A DNA stretch of 64,000 bases. It comes from Maridesulfovibrio ferrireducens. Lineage in GTDB: Bacteria > Desulfobacterota > Desulfovibrionia > Desulfovibrionales > Desulfovibrionaceae. The position numbers were made by a program, and so were the translations under genes. This document shows, in pieces, positions 15,001 through 21,047 of the stretch (positions within the stretch are counted from its first letter, which is position 1; each line of letters begins with the position of its first letter). The notes under the pieces were generated by a model that worked only from the letters and a program-made list of their open reading frames with translations, was not told the DNA's origin and made no database searches. The DNA lies in NCBI RefSeq assembly GCF_900101105.1, contig NZ_FNGA01000006.1, forward strand, positions 1-64,000. The letters are read 5' to 3'.

Positions 15001-17792
15001 AAAGTACCTATTTTAACGGAACAACTTATACATCCGACCCGTTTGAACTAAAAATAGATTCCGGGACAACAGCATCCACTCTGAGGCTTGCTGAAAATGT
15101 TGACACAGGTATTGATAACGAATGGCGCACCCCGGAAGAAATTGCGGCAGGAATAGATTTTAACACTGAAACCTACCAGGACTGGGAAACTAACTATGCC
15201 AGTCCTACCATTGAGGGTTCTGTTGAAATAGGCAGTACTGTTCAAGTTCAAATGAAAGTTGCGGACTCAGAATCTCCCGGCGGCTTCAAATTTATCAACA
15301 TGGGAATAATTACCCCAGAAGCTATGGAAGCTAACGGAGAATGGGCTTTCACTTTCCCTCAGTTGGATAACGGCGAATATACCATCAGAATCGTTAACAC
15401 CGACGAAGCCGGCAACTCTGTTGAAGGGGTAGAGCAACCTTTAAAAGTTGATTCTACTTTAAATATGCCTTTTGTGGATCTGCCGGACAGCGCAGACACC
15501 ATGGTGGAATCTGTTCCAGCTCCGGCTAACATCTCAGATTTACCGGACAACTTTTCCTCCCATAAAGACGGATTCACAAGTGTGAACAATCTTCCATTGG
15601 AAGGAACAGCCGAAGCAGGCTCAAGAATAAAAATAACCACCTACTATAATGGTGGCGAACTTTATGGCGAATCCGATGTTTTCATCGTGGATGAGACCGG
15701 AACATGGACCTACCCCACCGGAGTAATGCCGGACGGGTCTTACTCTTTCGTAGTTACTTCCGTAGATATGGCCGGTAATGAGTATCACACTCCATCGCTT
15801 GATGTGACTATAGATACCCAGACAAGCTCCGCAGCCATTGATATGCATACTTCCTCGGATCACGGCCCGTTTGGAACCTCCCTAAGCAGCTATCTGCATG
15901 ACAATATTACCAACACATCCAGACCGTCATTCACCTTATATGGAGATAACGGCGCAACTTACCTGTTGTTCTTAAACGATGTGCTCGTAAAAACAGACGT
16001 ATTTAACGGTTCTTATGCGAGCTACACACCTGACGCTGACCTACCGGACGGAGATCACACCTATAAACTGGTAACTGCGGATCAGGCAGGACATGTAGAG
16101 CAATCCTCTCCCCTGACCATAACTATTGATACAAATAATCCAGTCATTCAGGATACTCCTGTTGTCCTTTTGCAGGACGGCGGAGCGCAAGGTGACTTCA
16201 TAACCAATGTAAACAATCCCACGCTGCAAATTAATGTGGAACCCGGAACATGGGCTTCCATCAGCGGCGCAGGTTTCAGTGGACACTGGGCAAAAGACAC
16301 AGATGGAGACGGTGTTGTTCAATTCACTGTCGATCCTGCGGTGGTCGACGGATCATATCCGGTCACAGTGCGATTCAGTGACACCGCGGGTAACTACGAT
16401 AACGCAGACTCCAAGTCTTTCGATCTCGTTGTTGACACTGAGAATCCTGTCACTTCAATTGATTTACCAGCAGCAGATGACCTTGGATTTCATAGTAATG
16501 ACAATCTGACCTGTGATGAAAATCTCAGTTTAACCGGACGGATACTCACCGATACTGGAGAGTACAGCATAACCATCACTAAAGATGGTGCGGCGTTCAA
16601 AACTTTCACACAAGATGATCTAACACTTGACGCTGACGGTAATTGGGAAATTAACTTCGGTGAAGGAGAATTAAGTTCTCTTGAGAATGCACACTACGTG
16701 GCGACCTCACACACAGAAGATCTCGCCGGTAATGTCAGTAACAGTTCAATAGGCTTTACTGTTTACGATAAGATTCTGGCGGCTCCAACTTTGAATCTGG
16801 TGGATGCATGGGGAACCCTCCTGCTTGTCGGTAACACCGGATTTGCAGTGGCGGAAGACCATGAGTGTAAGGTAAAACTGACATTCCACGGCATAGACGG
16901 TAGTGATGCGAGTGAAGTCATAACAATCTTAGCCCAGCGCTCAGGTAGTATTGCTGTTTCCCTGCCTGAAATTTACGAATATGACTATGTGACTGCCGAA
17001 GTTCTGGACCCGGCAGGTAACGTATCTGCCCAGACAGTTGTAGATCTTGATGCAGATGACGGAATAACTCCGCCGGCTCCGGCTCCTGCACCGACATCGA
17101 GTGCAATGGCGGCTCCTATGATGATGAGCGCTGCTGCTCCTGAACCGGACACAGAGCCAGATTCGGAACCAGATTCGGAACCGGACCTCAGTCCTTCTCC
17201 TGAAGAAGAGGTACATACCGCCGCTCCGGAAGAGTCTGAACCTTCCGCGGATTCCACTGACGAGCCAGAAGCAGACACTCCTGATGACGAAGCAGACAGC
17301 AGCGAAGAATCATCAATGTCTCTCTCTGAATCTTCCGATGCAGATGGTGATGACATTGCCGACACAGACACTCCCACAATAGAAGGAGTTGTTCATAATT
17401 CTGATGTAACTGAAATAAAGCTTACCATTGAAGGGGATACTGACGGAGACAACAATCCTGATATTGTCATTGAAGAAACAATTTCAGTAGATGGAGAGAA
17501 TGGCAGTTGGTCATACGACTTCCTTGATGAGCTTGGTGAAGGAACTTACGATCTCAACTTTGAAGCTTTAAATACAAGTGGTGAGGTTGTTGATTTAGCT
17601 GGCGATCAAACATATGACTTTTCTGTGCTTGCAAGCGAACTGTCAGAAGCCGCCCAGAGCGAAAGTTTATTTGAAAGCTCCAGTGAGACTCCGGCGGAAA
17701 GCGATACCCCGGCAGAAGAAAGCTCTCACTTTACGACTGACGGAGTTGACACCCCGCCTATTGAACCTGAACATATTGACAGCTTAGCTTAA
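1..17792 (+). CDS. Giant bacterial Ig-like repeat adhesin, C-terminal part (SiiE/Bap-like T1SS substrate)
   Basis: The frame is open to the left edge, so the gene starts outside the window; at least 5,929 residues are visible. The protein is a tandem array of modules of about 100-115 residues. Each has a DN(I/L)TN-type motif near its start, a GNW-type strand in the middle and an (E/T/V)D-x-AGN motif near its end. I count about 53 AGN-type motifs. The modules match bacterial Ig-like domains of giant surface adhesins, whose Asp-rich loops usually bind calcium. After the array come a Pro/Ala/Met-rich stretch and a Glu/Pro/Asp/Ser-rich linker (about 17070-17340), one more Ig-like module (about 17340-17630), then an acidic Ser-rich tail ending in DSLA. 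I see no RTX nonapeptides, so the type I secretion signal is probably a non-RTX C-terminus as in SiiE. The exporter genes follow directly. The likely role is surface attachment or biofilm formation. Modules are divergent, not near-identical copies. Confidence 0.93.
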   Translation, partial: DGKWEIAQNDLNLDDGKYSVEVYAEDLAGNKSVVKTIEITIDNEIATPTIQLNSDDNTNFKDDNCTSEDQPTLEGTADANTKLTLTIGGLAPILLTADEHGAWHYTPSSTLDDGNYAVSITSEDKAGNTASRDLTPNLIIDTVNPPSPGVAFTDSGLDSDNITNVADLTGSFDLDDVNQVLITLDGNTSNQYEAVLNPNGTWKLNLSDHPVLNSNMTQGEHTYTVISKDLAGNESAPTDITFTYDSIDPIFSVNLEDGLSSGEYDNITNDTTATLTGSGDEGLYFKITANGEQHKFFEPNGAWNFTFDSSTVHLNEGENFVTVEAEDGAGNVTTKTINIYLDTGAPEKPFMELADGYDSNIDGDNITNKDSLVLKGTTEPDSTVNLILNGITYSVTADAAGNWVSQEIPNSALNSDGTYTFKATATDSAGNVSEISELPVVIDRTTVQPTVVLDSSSNSGDTSDNITNISNVLLTGTAEAKSVIEIYVTKPDGTTVKLNTGNSVKADDSGNWEYQTSGLGTTNGTYNVVVKSTDEAGNPSVNSSMLEIELDKEINAPTMILDPADDTIGSNGVAGDMYTSGGGDSKLLLTGTTDSDTKTLEIFRGNESLGFATIALNGTDWTFEVDATGFVDDTYTFTATATDKADNSASKSLEITLDTTDPTKSTIDLDGSSDLGRSSTDNITNAEILKLKGNITETEDAVSVYIYEDGVYLGEAVIDGKTWSFTYPADASKAGVGNHNFTAVVEDYAGNRSIVSDTLTVEVDYDTTNPTIDLNTASDSTGPASTGGTKTDNLTNEKFLTFDGTDAEPFSTVSIVYEGNIIGYTIADEHGNWTKAINTTDYDDGVHDFYARSEDIAGNVSDDILQRVTIDRTAPTQAEAGLSDATDSGRFDNDDISKEQDVVLTGRLGEAAVEVRVFQDGILRNTADIKTDVNGSYWEYDYDSIAEGKYNFKIEVEDAAGNVTTSEIFDVTIDRTNAGTTIALDTSTNTSGNIGTNHDLLTSSNKLLITGVTEGSSEVYITLNGTQVGSTVIANSLTGEWSIEIDATAYPDATYQFTAHTTDLAGNEQTNPFSVEVDRTPPAATQVDLDAASDLGILDNDNITSATSVTLKGTLSPDDAGPDAVAIYIFEEGNINSIGQATVVGTSWSFTYDPAEGEHNYYARAVDNAGNFIDSATPLTVIVDHTLPSSSIDLNDGSDSFDTEAGGTNTDNYTNEETLNLTISSNSDTATVEIFKVVGTTYTSLGFASKVGGDWIFEVQNIAIDTDGTYKFVAQATDIAGNVEDISTDAGISITVDRTPPTQPTLDLHEDSDTSESHNLIGNDHDNYTKSDTLLLKGTAGAGDPVDLYLTVAGGAETLIGTIYADSVTGLWEYSYDSTNNGLAGKESLNFRAVASDKANNTAETNLVVDVDRTLPAAPTIELDNMDGSTDATYDAIVKHTEATLKGVVTEGGDDLIVTIYKIDGATRTELANSATDSDADGTNDVTITNNGDGTFTWSYDYGSIDEGSYKFIAVAEDVAGNHSESDQYSVLVDRDVTPPTIDLIDESDSFGIGTLGSNTDNITNKTTITLKGTTDTDSTVEIFNTNDLVNPIATLTPDADGNWTLENLDVSGLNGEISFVAKATDHAGNTADSVQNLDLTFDRVNSGVTIDLATVSDSEGHTGTSVDNLTNKDTIVLEGTADLGTYITVLIGDTVIGSVATDATGHWTLPNVSTGTYGDAGLETITYTVKSVDAANNPATSSIDINFDKVPPSTPDIQLTVATDTGDDHTDGLTNANPVVLTGSIAENDGSVGVEIYRVNGSGTLVYVADADSVTDGTWSFEYNLSDGEIDYTFVARAVDNAGNYSDSPQFVVSYDNSLQIPELDLQAGSDTYGVTDHGVDVGSDSDNITQARVDGTLVFDIKSGQENTVELYKADAAGNPTGAALTVDSGNLIYISATGTWQLTYDASSLPNGEHEFVTKVTDTAGNSRVSEVLDVTLDRTIDQTTIDMLDTSDSSGNEGTAQDNQTRFSTTTFNGDAEADSIVEIFRNGTYIATVTADVHGKWEHAATFDASDADGEYNFTAVAVDAAGNRSATGNLVVTRDTTIVDAPSITLADASNTGSQSDTITKLDQITLTGKFASYNPTTDPVAVFLYVDGIKAAGEATISLVGTEYVWEYPGIDVTHGDHDFYVVIEDNAGNTNQSSSLTVTVDTQLADPTIELFEDHNTYGEYYGDNTDKYTSLTKFKLLGDAEKDSSVTISVTGSDGVKHELGTVTATDGTWEYAVDSEWVNDSDTFNFEAKVVDIAGNDKTVDLELVVDKDFPVLGDPAISLDSDTGIADNKTNSQYLVLKGQLNDPSDDVVVYLKNGDDIVGQADINAATGEWTYNYADTSVELDQGTYNFSILVQDKAGNTTYSDPLAVTVDRDINAPDISLDDSTDTTGGPAGVVGDDYTGFVDGNGNILNLRVSGDSDSTIKVFLKVSGGDDLYVGTSTVDSNGDWSLVPFDATGYAGQTTDLTFVAVSTDGAGNTDSTEYSFTLDDVNPVAGIIDLADASDLGKDGHDEITNAKEILLTGTLAEGADAVKVTIFDGTTELGLADVTGNATDGYKWSFTVGNDDSMLNYIAEGDHSFSAVVEDNAGNQTTLAALPVEIDRTLAAPDFQLDSDSAGNVGTTSDKLTNIESLQFSGSTDTDSTVEIFYGTRSLGNATIDAATGDYTFAININGDADFADDGEYTLSAVATDIAGNINSTDLTITLDREIPASTIDLEATSDSYFDNPDGANTGTDSDNTTSQTSLELTGKIATDSTISLYLGSVLIAEVDPSSGSVAGITIDASGNWSTTIDVSSYVADGETKDLTIEARVEDNANNHNTSTHDITVDRTTPDATTVNIATGSDTGSSADDNNTKGAPLVLTGAVAEDSDAVSVYLYDDDVFVGETTIDNDTNTWTYSYTPAEGERKLTAYVVDNAGNKSDESTELVVTVDRTFETLSLNLMDVSDSSGNEPDGTNTDNRTNAKVLSFDGEADAGSTVTLTVQGTAIEYTYTVGSDKQWNIDIPEDVSTALNDGNYKIVAVAEDLAGNSLTKELDITIDRTAPVAHAPSLTDATDLGHDTDDNITSATNIVLEGTLEESSNDVSVHVYLVNGENTAEQLKAMTALGEATINADKTWTFSGDSLNGLDGTYKYQILVEDNAGNITASSMQEVVVDISAPAVDIDLHTDSDSKGQHVGTDTDNITNAENLTLTGEVEEGSIVKIYNSADTFNDSTYVTTAIVTTVDGVTTWTAQVGTTENTYEVMNLTAVAEDLAGNTAPATISVTSDRVDPEKPTLDLDDISNSADKSDSLTNSKLIKLNIGNVVEASDKVSVTLFEGDTEIGEAEYNAGSGWHYIFNDSDAHADNNLGEGNHVFKVRIQDEAGNETWSDVLDITVDRTIADTSINLDSDTMGGQGTNDDNLTNATTLNFSGDTDLSGDSEFKVYLVNSDNSLTEVAGTLNYSTGGSDWSLEMDASGFDDGTYTFRGITTDNAGNESHADVVIEIDRSITNPTFILNTESDLGREDDDKITNATDLVFTGTSDLGDTVTVYKVYENGTKAEVGSFVAENANWTYTIGSSAHADNADKTQIDANGSYTFHIETEDNAGNSNSSASIPVEIDREIAKPGDIDLETASDSDYQDGSFTFGNNSDNLTNKDNITLTGTVEAGSEVYLYIEGVDTPVGSVTLADDATSWSITVPKSSIPDNTEYKFYVKAIDIAGNESVTSENITVTVDRVDPVDPVISMATAHADIDDGINEGVYTNITKPSFNLSNLEEGTKLNIKVDGVTVDSPIVGADGTYTYDDTTFTTNGEHNISVTAVDEAGNSSQTVTYTFNVDTSAEPISGVSLSDISNSGALSDVLTNVTRPQIEGKAEAGSTVEVTINGETGTTTANGSGDWVYAVPDSQDELGEGDYTATITSTDYAGNSATTTYDFEIDESVDSTGFNMLAGDGNDSGFENNDHNTQNTTPTFTWIAKEDLTATISVYDKDDNTLIKTFTVNSPTGNNTWSIPGEESLDDGNYRVEAVFKDVSDNISATEIVSDLVVDNIGPAVEVNLHNDSDAGTKGDWTTNGNVANLTLTGSTEGGSRLYISVNGVQVNTEGTGYLTVDGSGNWSYTLPADSVHDGDNPIEVVTEDVAGNKTSIEKTLSIDLSVSPEGEVLLSSDPVSNTGDTTDNITSNENPTITGKTEPGSTVTLYWEDGSGHKILAGSHTALADDEGNWSIQVDKVTLNEGDNTFIADIEDHAENTASITGVVVIDTTAPNKDLLLTEVKSSSDTGENTSDSYTSDATPDLKGSGAEANTEVMVYVDGELYGTVTANAAGEWELPFPADKGALSEGNHLVTVKDYDVAGNLSEHSNPLTITIDKAGDVPVIALVSADDTGASNTDMKTSVLDPTFHITLEPNSDKAVLTILNSDGDTMYSLTENTPPADGIWEPSLSDASIILPTGTYTISVVANDKAGNPSTHSETLTIDGTPPDFDFEIANDTGLFDNDNIVNTEIVTILGTNGETGSVITILDGEDVVYSAGAVDANGDWTFSFPAEADGTTTTHTYTLRATDSVGNTVDKVLNYTVDLVDPAEPGVDMMEAFDSKGTFFGSDTDDITSSKTPQFKITTEADTQVKIFLDGSATPAFTLEPGANTGSYTYTQVDELTDGDHTYTIVSTDRAGNSSTTTLPITIDSSYTPDLSVQLHTDSDFGISSSDGLTNTTSPQLVGTAEAGSAIRVYISGPHLNETVAGSSAELGSLKSEFILPDGTTSWDYTPSIVTGDGSYKVTVVSEDKAGNPQTVTTVISIDTQAPELPTMEFGTGGDIDPLTPNMTKDVTPMLSGTAEFDTTVTVTLAYGGDDEFRKYSFKVVDTNDNWTFQIPDSDQLPNGPYDAIITSTDDAGNSSSSTTSLLVSAVDPEPPTIGLIEEDDSNVLQDGITNVNEDVTLTGIAESFTDVEIYDKNNVLVTTVRSAGNGIWKWDLPENAEGEVADGDYSYYVKSTYFNGTTYTSDPFELKIDSGTTASTLRLAENVDTGIDNEWRTPEEIAAGIDFNTETYQDWETNYASPTIEGSVEIGSTVQVQMKVADSESPGGFKFINMGIITPEAMEANGEWAFTFPQLDNGEYTIRIVNTDEAGNSVEGVEQPLKVDSTLNMPFVDLPDSADTMVESVPAPANISDLPDNFSSHKDGFTSVNNLPLEGTAEAGSRIKITTYYNGGELYGESDVFIVDETGTWTYPTGVMPDGSYSFVVTSVDMAGNEYHTPSLDVTIDTQTSSAAIDMHTSSDHGPFGTSLSSYLHDNITNTSRPSFTLYGDNGATYLLFLNDVLVKTDVFNGSYASYTPDADLPDGDHTYKLVTADQAGHVEQSSPLTITIDTNNPVIQDTPVVLLQDGGAQGDFITNVNNPTLQINVEPGTWASISGAGFSGHWAKDTDGDGVVQFTVDPAVVDGSYPVTVRFSDTAGNYDNADSKSFDLVVDTENPVTSIDLPAADDLGFHSNDNLTCDENLSLTGRILTDTGEYSITITKDGAAFKTFTQDDLTLDADGNWEINFGEGELSSLENAHYVATSHTEDLAGNVSNSSIGFTVYDKILAAPTLNLVDAWGTLLLVGNTGFAVAEDHECKVKLTFHGIDGSDASEVITILAQRSGSIAVSLPEIYEYDYVTAEVLDPAGNVSAQTVVDLDADDGITPPAPAPAPTSSAMAAPMMMSAAAPEPDTEPDSEPDSEPDLSPSPEEEVHTAAPEESEPSADSTDEPEADTPDDEADSSEESSMSLSESSDADGDDIADTDTPTIEGVVHNSDVTEIKLTIEGDTDGDNNPDIVIEETISVDGENGSWSYDFLDELGEGTYDLNFEALNTSGEVVDLAGDQTYDFSVLASELSEAAQSESLFESSSETPAESDTPAEESSHFTTDGVDTPPIEPEHIDSLA

Positions 17793-17834
17793 TTGTAAAA
17801 TTTTACGTTAATAACAAAAAGGGAATGAAATTAT

Positions 17835-18698
17835 ATGTCCGCTGATAACGGGCCTCCGTGGCCTGGATTTGTTGATGCTCTATCAACAGTTTTAATGATG
17901 ATGGTATTCTTTACCTTGCTCATGGTCTTAGTCGTCGGGACTTTGTCGTATATTGTTGCGTTAAAAGAAGTCACCCCGAATGCTTCGGCCTCAACAGAAC
18001 AGGTTGAGACAATGGTCGCCGCCTCTCAAGATCTTGCATCTCCTGAAAGTTCTTCAGCTATGACAGCCCTGCAAGATACATTGAATGAGGCTGTTGTATT
18101 GAAAAAAGAAGACCTCATGCCCACCCCGGCTCAACCGGAAGTTACTATTGAACAAATTGAGCAGGAAAAAGCAGTTCTTCAAGCACGCCTTGTCAAAGCT
18201 GAAGCTGCCGCAAAAAAGGTAAGACAGGTTGTAAATGATCCGGTAACAGAAAAGAAACTGCAACAAGCCTTAGCTAGAATTGCAGTACTCGAATCCTCCA
18301 GCGGAGGAATAGAACGCGAAATAGACGCAGAAGAAACGCCTCAGAACACACCATTCGTGACGAAACTGGTAAAAGGTATAGATAGTAAAAACCGTATTAT
18401 TATCCTATACAACCAGCTCACAAGTACTCTTGAAGATTCAACCAGAACAGAATTACTGTCATGGATTGCGAAAAACAAAGCAGCCATTATGCAAAAAGGA
18501 TTACAGTTAACTGCAACTCTCAACCACAATGGTGTTTCTTCCAGCATGTCTAACTCAGTCTCATATAAAAGACTCTACGGGCTGATAAAGGTTGTTAATC
18601 AGGACGGAAAAATCCCGAAAGCTAAAATCACATTCAGAGCATTAGGTGATGGAGTCCCCGGAACTAATCAGGTGGTTATTAATTTAGGTAAAAAATAA
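17835..18698 (+). CDS. MotB/SiiA-like inner-membrane protein of the adhesin secretion locus
   Basis: 287 aa, with ATG preceded by an AGGGA-type ribosome site. The N-terminus (PPWPGFVDALSTVLMMMVFF) has the arrangement of MotB-family stator proteins: a Trp, then an Asp at residue 14 just inside a single membrane helix (about 14-42). Residues about 95-155 are charged and probably coiled coil. The last 100 residues resemble a diverged OmpA/MotB fold but lack a clear peptidoglycan-binding motif. It lies 42 bp after the giant adhesin and before the ABC exporter, where Salmonella SPI-4 also carries MotB-like SiiA with its giant adhesin. I infer a proton-conducting or energising accessory of type I secretion. 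A MotA/SiiB partner is not in the window. Alternatively it is only a membrane anchor. Confidence 0.62.
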   Translation: MSADNGPPWPGFVDALSTVLMMMVFFTLLMVLVVGTLSYIVALKEVTPNASASTEQVETMVAASQDLASPESSSAMTALQDTLNEAVVLKKEDLMPTPAQPEVTIEQIEQEKAVLQARLVKAEAAAKKVRQVVNDPVTEKKLQQALARIAVLESSSGGIEREIDAEETPQNTPFVTKLVKGIDSKNRIIILYNQLTSTLEDSTRTELLSWIAKNKAAIMQKGLQLTATLNHNGVSSSMSNSVSYKRLYGLIKVVNQDGKIPKAKITFRALGDGVPGTNQVVINLGKK

Positions 18699-18783
18699 AA
18701 ATTACCTGTAATTAAAGCGCGATAACCTAATACAATATGTTAAGCTCCAATCTCATTATGTTTTTATTTAAAGGACAGTATTA

Positions 18784-21045
18784 TTGACTTCTTCAAATGA
18801 TCAAAACAGCTCTTCTGAACAAACTCAAAACGAGGATTGTATAACTGTTAACTCCGGTTCAGTCGGTGTTGCTACTTCTAAAGAAGCAACCAACTGTTCC
18901 CTTGTGAGTACGAAAATAAAAAATGACAGTGATAGCGCGGAAGAGGATGAAGATCTCGGAATTTTCGAGAATGATGAAGAAGAAGAAATAGAAGAACTCG
19001 GAACGACCATTGCTTCATGTTTGAAGAAAGTTGCAGACAAATTCGGTATAGTGGCAACGGAACAGTCCCTACAGATGGGAAACACTTCTTCACTCAATGA
19101 GTATCTGCGATTGCAAGCAGAAAACATGGGACTTGACACCACATTCACTCCACTTCCTCCAAAACTGACCAAAGAAGATATCCCTGCGATTGTTCAATAC
19201 CCCGATGGAAGTTTTGCCGTAATTGAAAAAAAAATAGGTAAACAACTTTCAATATGGAGTGGTAAAAATGAAACAATTAGAAATAATAAAGAAGACTTAT
19301 GCCATTTTAACGATTGGACTTGCTCTTTCGATATAATATTCGAAACGGACAGAGTTTCATTCCTGAGCCTATCTTGGTTTATCGGACAGGTCGTGAAAAT
19401 GTGGCCTTTGTATTCTCAAGTAATTCTGGCAACAGTTCTTATTCATTGTTTTACTTTGGTTGTCCCGTTATTAATGGGAATTTTTTATGACCGAATTCTC
19501 CCCAACCTCGCAGAAAACTCTTTGCGGGTTCTTATAACAGGCGCAATTTTCGTTTTATTTTTTGATTACATCTTGAAAAATATCCGCACATCATTAGTGG
19601 AAAAAGCGGCCTTACGGGTTGAACGGGAAGCAGAGCCATACTTATTGGCCCAGATACTCGACACCGTTCATGCTAAGCTTCCATCATCATCAGGCCACCT
19701 TACTCACTCTGTTCAAGAATTTTCTCGCATAAAATCTCTTTTCACAACTCAGCTTGTTGTTGGATCTATTGACTTTTTCTTCTTATTCTTTTTCCTTTTC
19801 GTTATCTATCTGAACAGCGGAATGCTTTTTATCGTACCAGCATTAATATCCTTTCTGGTTCTTCTTGTTTCTATTGTTTACGGTTTCTTCATTGACAATA
19901 ATGTCTCGGCACAAAGCAAACTGCAATCGCGTAAAAGCTCCTTCTTGAATGAAGTGTTTCAAGGCATCGAATCAATTAAGACCACAAATGCGGCCCGCCT
20001 CTTTATTTCACGCTGGACTACCGAAGTAGAAAAATCAGGTGAAATGAGTTCCAAATACCGCATTGCTCAAGCTCGATGTTCCATGACTACAGGCTTTTTG
20101 GGTCAACTTAACTCTGCGGGATTACTGATAGTTGCCTTTTTTCTGATTAGCGACGGATCAATGACAAGCGGAGCTCTTCTTGCCACGATGGTACTTTCAG
20201 GCCGCTGTATTGCTGCATCTGCCAGCATGTCAAACTTGATAACATCCTACCTTTTCGCCAGAAGATCCTACAAAGATTTAAAAGAATTACTCAGCCTCGA
20301 AAAAGAAACCACTGAAGTAAAACAATATAAAGTTCAACAAGTTCATGGTGCTATAAGCTTTGACGGTGTCTCGTTTCGCTACTTTCCAGAATCTCCGTTT
20401 GTTTTAGAAAATGTTTCATTTAAAACAAAAGCGGGCGAGAAAATAGGTATCATCGGGCCTATGGGAAGCGGAAAAACAACTCTTTTGAAATTGATTGCCG
20501 GACTTGCCACTCCTACAGAGGGAGTAATCCTTCTGGATGACCACAACATGGCTTATTTAAATATCGAAAAAGTACGCGAGCATATGGGAGTTGTTCCGCA
20601 ATCTCCGGTTCTTTTTTATGGAACATTAGAATTTAATCTTTTGATGGGGGCCCGCACTGTTACCCAAGAGACTTTACAGAATGCGCTGGCTATTTCCGGC
20701 ATTGAAAAATTTGTATCAAAACATCCACTCGGGCTAAAAATGCAAATACTTGAAGGCGGTAAAAACCTATCCAGAGGACAGCGGCAAGCTGTAGCAATAG
20801 CCAGGGCTCTCATTGGCAATCCTCCCTTAATGTTGCTGGATGAACCGACCAGTTCGATGGATTCCACACAGGAAAAGATTTTCATTCAACGCATGAAAAA
20901 CACCATGGCCGATAAAACACTTTTTATAGTGACACACAGACCGCATATTTTACAAATTGTGGACAGAATCTTAGTGATTGATCAGGGAAAAATTGTCGCG
21001 GATGACACCAGAGCACGCATAATTTCTAAATTATCCAACCAATAG
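18784..21045 (+). CDS. Type I secretion ABC exporter with C39-like N-terminal domain
   Basis: 753 aa from a TTG start at 18784. The next ATG is about 100 codons in, and AAAGGA sits at a suitable distance upstream. Residues 1-75 are Ser/Asn-rich then strongly acidic, an unusual extension. Residues about 75-165 resemble a C39 peptidase-like domain without the catalytic Cys-His pair, as in LapB/HlyB exporters that bind but do not cleave the substrate. A membrane region (about 200-470) follows. The nucleotide-binding domain has Walker A GPMGSGKTT (about 558), signature LSRGQRQ (about 662), Walker B LMLLDEP (about 683) and switch His in THRPH (about 716). It should export the upstream giant adhesin with the adaptor that begins 2 bp after its stop codon. 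An outer-membrane TolC-type partner is not in the window. Confidence 0.9.
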   Translation: MTSSNDQNSSSEQTQNEDCITVNSGSVGVATSKEATNCSLVSTKIKNDSDSAEEDEDLGIFENDEEEEIEELGTTIASCLKKVADKFGIVATEQSLQMGNTSSLNEYLRLQAENMGLDTTFTPLPPKLTKEDIPAIVQYPDGSFAVIEKKIGKQLSIWSGKNETIRNNKEDLCHFNDWTCSFDIIFETDRVSFLSLSWFIGQVVKMWPLYSQVILATVLIHCFTLVVPLLMGIFYDRILPNLAENSLRVLITGAIFVLFFDYILKNIRTSLVEKAALRVEREAEPYLLAQILDTVHAKLPSSSGHLTHSVQEFSRIKSLFTTQLVVGSIDFFFLFFFLFVIYLNSGMLFIVPALISFLVLLVSIVYGFFIDNNVSAQSKLQSRKSSFLNEVFQGIESIKTTNAARLFISRWTTEVEKSGEMSSKYRIAQARCSMTTGFLGQLNSAGLLIVAFFLISDGSMTSGALLATMVLSGRCIAASASMSNLITSYLFARRSYKDLKELLSLEKETTEVKQYKVQQVHGAISFDGVSFRYFPESPFVLENVSFKTKAGEKIGIIGPMGSGKTTLLKLIAGLATPTEGVILLDDHNMAYLNIEKVREHMGVVPQSPVLFYGTLEFNLLMGARTVTQETLQNALAISGIEKFVSKHPLGLKMQILEGGKNLSRGQRQAVAIARALIGNPPLMLLDEPTSSMDSTQEKIFIQRMKNTMADKTLFIVTHRPHILQIVDRILVIDQGKIVADDTRARIISKLSNQ

Positions 21046-21047
21046 AT

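Noticed and set aside
731-17379. Many minus-strand and alternate-frame open frames of 60-150 codons across the adhesin gene
   Set aside because: They follow the codon pattern of the repeat modules, lack ribosome sites and have no recognisable protein character. They are shadows of the single + strand gene.
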